Assembly (NCBI GenBank): GCA_025451675.1
Contig: JANWJZ010000007.1
Span: forward strand, 1 to 33,260
Direction: 5' to 3'
Length of the DNA stretch: 33,260 nt
Source of the DNA: Halanaerobiales bacterium
GTDB lineage: Bacteria; Bacillota; Halanaerobiia; Halanaerobiales; DTU029
Position numbers and translations under genes: made by a program. Each line of letters begins with the position of its first letter. Positions within the stretch are counted from its first letter, which is position 1. The notes under the pieces were generated by a model, which did not search any database, had not been told where the DNA came from, and saw only the letters and a list, made by a program, of their open reading frames with translations. Positions 28,188-33,260 of the stretch are shown here, in pieces.

Positions 28188-28211
28188 ATAGGGCCAGTTT
28201 TCTGGCCCTAT
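28188..28211. terminator. bidirectional terminator between rex and cheR
   Basis: ATAGGGCCAG (28188-28197) pairs perfectly with CTGGCCCTAT (28202-28211) around a TTTT loop. It has T-rich sequence on the right and A-rich sequence on the left, so it can serve both convergent genes. It includes the cheR stop codon at 28208-28210. Confidence 0.9.
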
Positions 28212-28993
28212 ATCTTTTGGTAAAAGGAAGAATATACTTTTTGTAGACCGAATTTTTCAGGTGTAAAAATGAACTCAGTATTTCCCAGGAAAAGATAGCC
28301 TCCTGGTTTTAAAACCTGAACAAATTTATGGGTTAACATTTCCTTGATTTCGGTTGTCAGGTAGATAAAAAAATTCCTGCTGAGAATTAAATCCCAGCCC
28401 TTTTCATAAGGTTCCTTGATTAAATCTTTGTATTCAAAGTTAACCTTATCCATTATCTCTCTGGATAATTTGTATTTTATCGATAGGCCTTCAATCTCTT
28501 CAAAGTATTTTTTCAGCAATGCCGGAGGTACGTTGCCTATGGCATTTTCATTATAGATGCCTTGCTGTGCCTCCTCCAGGACCCCGGTGTCGATGTCACT
28601 GGCCAGTATCCGGTAACGGCTTTTATCGTAACCCAATTCTGTCAGGATGATGGCCAGGGTATATGGTTCCGAGCCATTAGAACAGGGTGCACTCCAGATA
28701 TTGACCTTTTTGTTTCCGGCAAATAGTTCTGGAATGATGTTTTCTTCCAGGTATTTAAAACTCTGGGGATTACGGAAAAACTCTGAGGTGTTGATAGTAA
28801 AGTGATCCAGGTAGGCTTCCCTGAACTGCTGGTCCTTTTTTAATAGATCCAGGCATTGGGCATAGTTCTCTACATTGTATCGGCGCATAAGGCTGTCAGT
28901 TCTGCGTTGTACCCTCTTTATTTTATAGCCCCTTAGATTGACATCTAATATCTTCATTGCTTCATCGACAAATTCGTCAAAGCTGATGGTCAT
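28208..28993 (-). CDS. cheR: chemotaxis protein methyltransferase CheR
   Basis: Methylates glutamates of chemoreceptors using SAM. A small N-terminal helical domain (about 1-75) precedes the SAM-binding domain, with FTINTSEFFRN, the SAM loop APCSNGSEPYTLA, ASDID and SRNFFIYL. The last replaces the more usual CRNVLIYF but keeps the fold pattern. At 261 residues it is of normal length. Its ATG overlaps the cheB stop by 4 bases, so the two are translationally coupled. No cheA, cheW or cheY is in the window; the MCP at 55 is the only receptor seen nearby. Confidence 0.94.
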   Translation of the reverse strand: MTISFDEFVDEAMKILDVNLRGYKIKRVQRRTDSLMRRYNVENYAQCLDLLKKDQQFREAYLDHFTINTSEFFRNPQSFKYLEENIIPELFAGNKKVNIWSAPCSNGSEPYTLAIILTELGYDKSRYRILASDIDTGVLEEAQQGIYNENAIGNVPPALLKKYFEEIEGLSIKYKLSREIMDKVNFEYKDLIKEPYEKGWDLILSRNFFIYLTTEIKEMLTHKFVQVLKPGGYLFLGNTEFIFTPEKFGLQKVYSSFYQKI

Positions 28994-30030
28994 TGCAATC
29001 TCCTCTCTATCAGTTTAATTAATTGTTCAGGTATTTCGTGTAATGGCAGGATTTCATCATAGGCATTGGCCTGAATCGTTGCTCCCGGCATTCCATAAAC
29101 CAATGCTGTTTCCTCTGCTTCCACTATACCGTAGCCGCCGTATTTTTTTACTTCCTTCATACCTTCGGCTCCGTCCTTACCCATCCCTGTCAGAATGATG
29201 CCGATTACCCGGTCTTTGAAGTTTTTAGCCAGGGATTGAAAGAGGTGATCTGCACAGGGCCTTACCCCCCAGACAGTAGGAGATTGATCCAGAATGACTT
29301 TTCCGTCTTTGTCTATTCGCATGTGGTAATCTCCCGGAGCCAGTAAAGCCAATCCTGGCTGCATCATATCTCCTTCAGCAGCTTCCTTGACCTTGATGGC
29401 TGATTCCTGATCCAGGCGTTCAGCAAAGGATTTAGTAAAGCCTGCTGGCATATGTTGTACGATCAATATTGCTGCTGGAAAATCAGCGGGAATGACGGGA
29501 ATGATGGCCTTTAAGGCTTTTGGCCCTCCGGATGATGTACCGATAGCTACTATGGGAAACTTGCTTTTTAGGTCTTTTTCTGATATCTTATCCTTAATGG
29601 GACTGATGGGTTTAATTTTGTAGGATGGTAATTTAGGTTCTATCTGGGCTGCCGCCTTGATTTTGGGGATGAGAGTACTGGAGAGGCCGGTGGTATCTGT
29701 ACCGGTAAATTGATCTGTTTTCGGTATGAAGTCAAAGGCCCCGAGATCCAGCGCTTTCATGACTGTTTCTCTGTCGTCCAGGGCACTGACCATGATGGTT
29801 GGTATGGGTTTTTCCATTTTCATGATTTCCTTTAAGGTATCAAGGCCGTTTTTAACGGGCATGTCTATATCCAGAGTGATAACATCTGGCCTGTTTTCCT
29901 GGATTTTTTGCAGTGCTTCCTGGCCGTCTTTGGCAGTGGCCACAACAGTCAATTCTTCATCATGCTCAATTATATTTTTAAAGATTCGTCTTATAAAAGG
30001 TGAATCATCAACAATCATTACTTTAATCAT
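28990..30030 (-). CDS. cheB: chemotaxis response regulator/methylesterase CheB
   Basis: Removes methyl groups from, and can deamidate, chemoreceptors when phosphorylated by CheA. The receiver domain (1-120) has acidic D8/D9 and phosphoacceptor D54 (ITLDIDMP). The C-terminal methylesterase domain has the triad-bearing motifs GTSSGGP (Ser), VQHMP (His) and LTGMGKDGAEGM (Asp). The start is placed at 30030: GGAGGA on this strand is 6 bases upstream, whereas the in-frame ATG at 30051 precedes the ribosome site. The 346-residue length is typical. It is coupled to cheR, which follows with a 4-base overlap. Confidence 0.95.
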   Translation of the reverse strand: MIKVMIVDDSPFIRRIFKNIIEHDEELTVVATAKDGQEALQKIQENRPDVITLDIDMPVKNGLDTLKEIMKMEKPIPTIMVSALDDRETVMKALDLGAFDFIPKTDQFTGTDTTGLSSTLIPKIKAAAQIEPKLPSYKIKPISPIKDKISEKDLKSKFPIVAIGTSSGGPKALKAIIPVIPADFPAAILIVQHMPAGFTKSFAERLDQESAIKVKEAAEGDMMQPGLALLAPGDYHMRIDKDGKVILDQSPTVWGVRPCADHLFQSLAKNFKDRVIGIILTGMGKDGAEGMKEVKKYGGYGIVEAEETALVYGMPGATIQANAYDEILPLHEIPEQLIKLIERRLQ

Positions 30031-30049
30031 AGGAAATCCTCCAAATTGC

Positions 30050-30078
30050 ATTTTATATTAATGAAAATTTCGACACAA
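30050..30078 (-). promoter_or_regulatory. possible cheB promoter overlapped by a 0A-like box
   Basis: On the - strand, TTGTGT (30078-30073), a 17-base spacer and TAAAAT (30055-30050) could form a promoter. TGTCGAA (30075-30069), a perfect 0A-box core, overlaps its -35 element. The implied leader is very short (about 13 bases) but still includes the ribosome site. The -35 is weak. Confidence 0.33.
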
Positions 30079-30133
30079 TATATAAATTATTCTTCACTGA
30101 ATATTAAAATCCTGCATGAAACGTGGTGAAAAG

Positions 30134-30925
30134 ATGAAAATAGAGGTATCTGTCCTGGCCAGCGGTAGTTCCGGCAATGCCATATTTATCTCCGGTGGAA
30201 AGACAAAGATACTTATAGATGCCGGGCTCAGCGGTAAGGAGATTGAAAAGAGATTGGCGAAAATAGGAGTATATGGTGATGAACTGGATGCTATTGTAGT
30301 GACCCATGAACACCTGGACCATATTAAGGGAGTAGGGGTTTTGTCCAGGAGATATGATCTGCCCGTCTATGCCAATGAGCCGACCTGGAAGGGGGCGGAG
30401 AAACAACTGGGGCAGATTGCCGATAAGAATTGCCGCTTCTTCAAAGGTGATTTTATGATTGGTGACCTGGGTATTTCCCCTTTTCCTGTTCCCCATGATG
30501 CCAATGCGCCGGTAGGTTTTATTATCAGCTGTGGCAACAGGAGGATCGGGCAGGCTACTGACATGGGTTATGTAACTGAAGAGGTAGAGGACTGTTTAAA
30601 GGGGTTGGATTTTCTGGTTATCGAATCAAACCATGATCTGGAAATGCTGATGAATGGCAGTTATCCCTGGCCCCTGAAGAAAAGGATTCATGGAGAAAAT
30701 GGCCATCTATCCAATGATGATACAGCGGATCTCTTACCAAGAATAATCGGCGATAATTTTCCCCGCATACTACTGGCCCATTTAAGTAAAGATAATAATA
30801 TACCGGCCCTTGCCTATATTACGGTAAAAAACAGCCTGGAAGATCACGGCTTTACTATCGGTAAGGACCTGTTACTGGATATTGCCTATCGGGACCGCCC
30901 GACTGAATTATTTAAAGTGGGTTGA
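30134..30925 (+). CDS. walJ: MBL-fold hydrolase, WalJ/YycJ family
   Basis: A metallo-beta-lactamase-fold protein of the YycJ family, which has been linked to exonuclease activity and to coordination of cell-wall metabolism with division. The N-terminus ASGSSGNAIFI and the metal-binding H58-E-H60-L-D62-H63 are diagnostic, with further likely ligands in the PVPHDA and ESNHD segments. ATG 30134 fits the family N-terminus and follows GTGGTGA. The upstream in-frame ATG at 30116 would add six residues and has no ribosome site. In many Firmicutes this gene precedes an htrA protease and rlmH; here a 71-aa membrane protein separates it from rlmH. Confidence 0.9.
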   Translation: MKIEVSVLASGSSGNAIFISGGKTKILIDAGLSGKEIEKRLAKIGVYGDELDAIVVTHEHLDHIKGVGVLSRRYDLPVYANEPTWKGAEKQLGQIADKNCRFFKGDFMIGDLGISPFPVPHDANAPVGFIISCGNRRIGQATDMGYVTEEVEDCLKGLDFLVIESNHDLEMLMNGSYPWPLKKRIHGENGHLSNDDTADLLPRIIGDNFPRILLAHLSKDNNIPALAYITVKNSLEDHGFTIGKDLLLDIAYRDRPTELFKVG

Positions 30926-30953
30926 GAAGTAAGTAAAAACAGGGGAGTGGCCA

Positions 30954-31169
30954 GTGATGAGAGTAAATTCAGGCAGAGGTTCTGGAAAGGATAAAAAGCC
31001 CTTCAGGTGGAAATGGTTTATCCTGTTTCTGCTTATCTCCTTTTTGCTTCTCTCACTGATAATTTATATCATTTTCCCTGATTTCTCTGGCCCTGAAATA
31101 AAGCGTATTCCCATTATCATAGAGTGGGAGTCCGATGAAGTGAGGGGAATAGCATGGAGATTAACATAA
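30954..31169 (+). CDS. small single-pass membrane protein, unknown
   Basis: A 71-residue protein with a basic cytoplasmic N-terminus (GKDKKPFRWKW), one strongly hydrophobic segment (about 20-42, WFILFLLISFLLLSLIIYII) and a short acidic outer tail. GTG 30954 or ATG 30957 could start it; GGGGAG (30942-30947) is 6 or 9 bases upstream. The end overlaps rlmH by 16 bases, supporting a real translated, coupled frame. It occupies the position where htrA usually stands between walJ and rlmH, and its layout resembles the N-terminal anchor of HtrA, so it could be a remnant. That is inference; I do not recognise a named family. Confidence 0.62.
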   Translation: MMRVNSGRGSGKDKKPFRWKWFILFLLISFLLLSLIIYIIFPDFSGPEIKRIPIIIEWESDEVRGIAWRLT

Positions 31170-31633
31170 TAAGTGTCGGTAAAGTGAAAGAAAGGTATAT
31201 ACAGGAAGGCATCGATGAATTTATAAAAAGATTAAGGTCTTATACCAGGATAAATATAATTGAAATTACTGATGAAAGGATACCGGCCAATCCCTCGCTA
31301 AAGGAACAGGAGTCCATCAAAGAGAGGGAAGGGGAAAGGATAATGGGTTCCCTGGCGGCAAGGAGCTATGTAATAGCCATGGATGTAAAGGGCAAGCCCA
31401 TGAGTTCAGAGGGACTGGCCAGATCCATTCAGGATTTACAGATCAGCGGCTATAGCAGTATCAGCTTTGTCATCGGCGGAGCCCTGGGTTTAAGTACAGA
31501 GGTTTTAAAGAGGGCGGATTTCCGTCTGTCTCTCTCCCATATGACTTTTACCCACCAGATGGTAAGGTTAATCCTGCTGGAGCAGGTCTACCGTGCCTTC
31601 AGGATTATCCGTGGAGAGCCGTATCACTTGTGA
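31154..31633 (+). CDS. rlmH: 23S rRNA pseudouridine-1915 N3-methyltransferase
   Basis: A SPOUT-class dimeric methyltransferase that modifies pseudouridine 1915 in helix 69 of 23S rRNA. The knotted SAM-binding region FVIGGALGLS and the C-terminal SHMTFTHQMVRLILLEQVYR are diagnostic. At 159 residues it is of normal length. The tail reads GEPYHL, where most homologues have YHK. ATG 31154 lies within the end of the preceding membrane-protein gene behind GAGGGGA. Synteny with walJ supports the call. Confidence 0.96.
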   Translation: MEINIISVGKVKERYIQEGIDEFIKRLRSYTRINIIEITDERIPANPSLKEQESIKEREGERIMGSLAARSYVIAMDVKGKPMSSEGLARSIQDLQISGYSSISFVIGGALGLSTEVLKRADFRLSLSHMTFTHQMVRLILLEQVYRAFRIIRGEPYHL

Positions 31634-31864
31634 TGTCAGGAAAAAGTTGATAGTGGGCACTGCCTTTAAACCTAAAATACAGTATTTACGGTATAGTGAC
31701 AGAGATTAACCTGGAATTTAATACTGATATAAGTTTATTAATAGTCGATAAATATAGTTGGGATAATGGCATGTATTCAATTATGTCTATTAAAAATGAG
31801 GTAGAACAGGACGGGGTTAAATATAAGGATAAGAACCGTCTTCAATTGGCTAAATATTGGATGG

Positions 31865-31893
31865 AAGAGGCCTGTCATGGGCCTTTTATTTTT
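31865..31893. terminator. weak terminator shared by rlmH side and CDF gene
   Basis: AGGCC (31868-31872) and GGCCT (31880-31884), extended by A-T and G-T pairs to about 8 bp, enclose a 7-base loop and are followed by TTTATTTTT. The T-run includes the stop codon of the - strand cation transporter gene. The core stem is short, so efficiency is uncertain. Confidence 0.45.
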
Positions 31894-32776
31894 GCCCATT
31901 GCCTGCATCCTCTTTATAAGGTTCGATATGGATGATAACCTCTGAATTTCTGTGGTATTTTTCCCTGATGGCATCCTCTATATCATGGGCCAGCTGGTGT
32001 GTCCTTTTTACATCCAGCTCCGGGTTAACCTCAATGTGTAGGTCAATATAGAGGTCATTAATGCCGCCCCTGCTCCTGATATTATGGACACCTTTTACAT
32101 CCGGAAAGGCCATTACCAGCTCACTGATCTCTGCTGCATTAATAGCTACACTGTCCAGGAGCACGTCGCTGTTTTCCCTGAAAATTTCATAGCCGGCATG
32201 GATGATGAAGCCGGCAACTATCAGGGAGACCAGCGGATCAATTACAGGGGGAAGCCCGGCTTTTACGGCTATCAAGGTCAATAAGACTCCTGAAGATATA
32301 TAGATATCACTCCTGGTGTGCATGGAGTCAGAAATGAGGATCTGGCTATTCAGTTCCATTCCTTTCTTATACTCGGTAACGGAAACGATAATGTTGATAA
32401 TGAGGGTGAAAACCAGTAGAAGTAGACTTTCTAAAGTGATTTCCGGAAGTACTGGCTCGCGGAATCTCTCTATGGCATTGAAAATGACCCTGGCGGCAGC
32501 CAGAAAGAGCATGATGGATATCACCAAACCGGCCAGTGTCTCATATTTCCTGTGCCCATAGGGATGTTTCTCATCTTCAGGCTGAGAGGCAAAATGGATA
32601 CCGATGAGGCCAACGATGTTGGAAGCTCCGTCTGACAGGGAATGGAAGCCATCGGCAGTCATACTGGTACTCTTGATGATAGAGCCTATGATGATTTTCA
32701 GGGCAGCCACCAGCAGGTTGACCAGTAATATTATAGAAAGGACCTGCTTTATTTTCTTAAAGTTATCATTCTCCAC
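31886..32776 (-). CDS. cation diffusion facilitator transporter
   Basis: A proton-coupled divalent metal exporter in the inner membrane, 296 residues. About six membrane helices are followed by a cytoplasmic ferredoxin-like metal-sensing domain (about 205-290, with HIEVNPELDV and VIIHIEP). The transport site is H45xxxD49 in helix 2 and H153xxxD157 in helix 5, an HD-HD pattern usually linked to zinc. The loop motif HPYGHRKYE is typical. Translation starts at GTG 32776 behind AGGATGGTGA on this strand. It stands alone, with a promoter at 32837-32809 and a terminator-like hairpin at its 3' end. The metal is inferred, not proven. Confidence 0.93.
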   Translation of the reverse strand: MENDNFKKIKQVLSIILLVNLLVAALKIIIGSIIKSTSMTADGFHSLSDGASNIVGLIGIHFASQPEDEKHPYGHRKYETLAGLVISIMLFLAAARVIFNAIERFREPVLPEITLESLLLLVFTLIINIIVSVTEYKKGMELNSQILISDSMHTRSDIYISSGVLLTLIAVKAGLPPVIDPLVSLIVAGFIIHAGYEIFRENSDVLLDSVAINAAEISELVMAFPDVKGVHNIRSRGGINDLYIDLHIEVNPELDVKRTHQLAHDIEDAIREKYHRNSEVIIHIEPYKEDAGNGQK

Positions 32777-32808
32777 GGGAAATCACCATCCTATGTATCT
32801 GTGCCTTT

Positions 32809-32837
32809 ATTATATCATATAATTATCCTTTTGAAAA
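32809..32837 (-). promoter_or_regulatory. promoter for the cation transporter gene
   Basis: On the - strand, TATAAT (32814-32809) is preceded by TGA, making an extended -10 element. A weak -35, TTTTCA (32837-32832), stands at a 17-base spacing. It lies 33 bases before the GTG start. Confidence 0.55.
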
Positions 32838-32838
32838 C

Positions 32839-32884
32839 GACACAAGGGGGAAACAGAACGGGGCACAGAGGGACGGTTTTTCTG
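32839..32884. repeat. possible decayed REP-like palindromic element
   Basis: GACACAAGGGGG followed by GGGGCACAGAGGGACGG and TTTTTCTG resembles the GGGACGGTTCT-type intergenic palindromes that I recall as common in Clostridia and often linked to REP-associated transposases. CAGAA (32854-32858) can pair with TTCTG (32880-32884). Only one copy is present in the window, so the assignment rests on remembered similarity. Confidence 0.35.
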
Positions 32885-32950
32885 CATCCTTTAAAAATTT
32901 TTTATAAATATTCCAACCATCCCTAAACCTATTACACTATTTTTGTAGAA

Positions 32951-32964
32951 GTCTATCGATAGAC
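32951..32964. promoter_or_regulatory. perfect 14-bp palindrome before sigma-factor gene
   Basis: GTCTATCGATAGAC is its own reverse complement. It lies 30 bases upstream of the sigma-factor coding start and 15 bases before its ribosome site, a position suited to an operator. A possible -10 (TACACT, 32933-32938) stands just upstream. No matching site was noticed elsewhere in the window. Confidence 0.5.
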
Positions 32965-32994
32965 ATCCTCAGATGCAGAAAGGGGGGTATTATT

Positions 32995-33260
32995 CTGCAG
33001 CGGATTGATGGATATAAGGAAATTATTGAGCAGGAATATCTGGAGAGAATCTTCGGCTATGCCTTTAATAAGACAGGCAGGCGGCAGGATGCCGAGGAAT
33101 TGGCCCAGGAGATAATTGTAGAGATATACTCAGCCCTGGAGACTGTTGAAGAAATTAATAATTTTCCAGCCTGGGTATGGTCCATCGCCAGGTATACCTT
33201 CTATAAGTGGCTGGGTAAGCAAAAGAAAAATGCCTCCATAGAAATTATCGGGCCAATTGC
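32995..33260 (+). CDS. sigma-70 family RNA polymerase sigma factor, truncated by window end
   Basis: The first 88 codons of an ECF-like sigma factor. Region 2 is recognisable: RIDGYKEIIEQEY, then FGYAFNKTGRRQDAEELAQE (region 2.1/2.2 core) and FPAWVWSIARYTFYKWLGKQ (region 2.3/2.4). The frame is open back to a stop at 32905 but contains no ATG, GTG or TTG before the domain. The strong ribosome site AAGGGGGG (32980-32987) points to CTG at 32995 (7 bases) or ATT at 32992 (4 bases) as start. The coordinate given uses CTG. A perfect palindrome lies upstream at 32951. Any anti-sigma partner would be beyond the window. Confidence 0.8.
   Translation, partial: MQRIDGYKEIIEQEYLERIFGYAFNKTGRRQDAEELAQEIIVEIYSALETVEEINNFPAWVWSIARYTFYKWLGKQKKNASIEIIGPI

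Noticed and set aside
31696-31935. 79-codon + strand frame after rlmH
   Set aside because: The GTG start has no ribosome site, the composition is unlike a known family, and the end overlaps the cation transporter gene and its terminator. The interval 31634-31885 otherwise shows nothing clear.

Overview
The window looks like chromosome from an anaerobic diderm Firmicute, most likely of the order Halanaerobiales (Halothermothrix/Halocella-like). Two things point there. The housekeeping genes have Firmicutes order and identity: tmk-darA-holB-ricT-yabA-trmN6-rsmI-metG, rex, and walJ...rlmH. At the same time a secreted protein ends in a beta-strand-rich region with a terminal Phe, as outer-membrane barrels do. 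Strong Shine-Dalgarno sequences with frequent TTG/GTG/ATG choices fit the same group. The genus is not resolved. I see no rRNA, tRNA, CRISPR array or intact insertion sequence, and no stretch over 300 bases lacks a gene.

Region 1 (1-17403) is an alpha-glucan utilisation locus, all on the + strand. In order: a methyl-accepting chemotaxis protein; an exported type I pullulanase; a predicted outer-membrane beta-barrel protein with two glycogen-binding-like modules; a lipoprotein with two tandem modules carrying calcium-loop-like motifs; an exported GH13 alpha-amylase; a cytoplasmic GH31 alpha-glucosidase; a LacI-family repressor; a cytoplasmic GH13_20 neopullulanase/cyclomaltodextrinase; and an exported GH43-CBM6 enzyme. 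TGCAAACG-type operator candidates lie before the barrel gene and before the GH31 gene, and a related TGTGCAAC dyad lies before the GH43 gene. The implied workflow is capture and debranching outside the inner membrane, barrel-assisted entry of oligosaccharides, and final hydrolysis in the cytoplasm. No sugar transporter is in the window.

Region 2 (17404-28211) is housekeeping: guaB with a clean promoter and terminator, trxB, a divergent 55-aa helix-turn-helix protein, the seven-gene replication/translation operon tmk to rsmI, metG with its own promoter, and the redox repressor rex. A perfect bidirectional terminator closes rex against cheR.

Region 3 (28188-33260) has a cheB-cheR pair on the - strand, then walJ, a 71-aa membrane protein and rlmH on the + strand. 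A cation diffusion facilitator on the - strand follows. The window ends in a truncated sigma-70-family factor that has no ATG/GTG/TTG start near its ribosome binding site and is preceded by a perfect 14-bp palindrome.

The most promising candidate for an undescribed system is the barrel-plus-lipoprotein glucan-binding pair in Region 1. It looks like a Firmicutes counterpart, of independent origin, to the Bacteroidetes starch-utilisation (Sus) outer-membrane apparatus.
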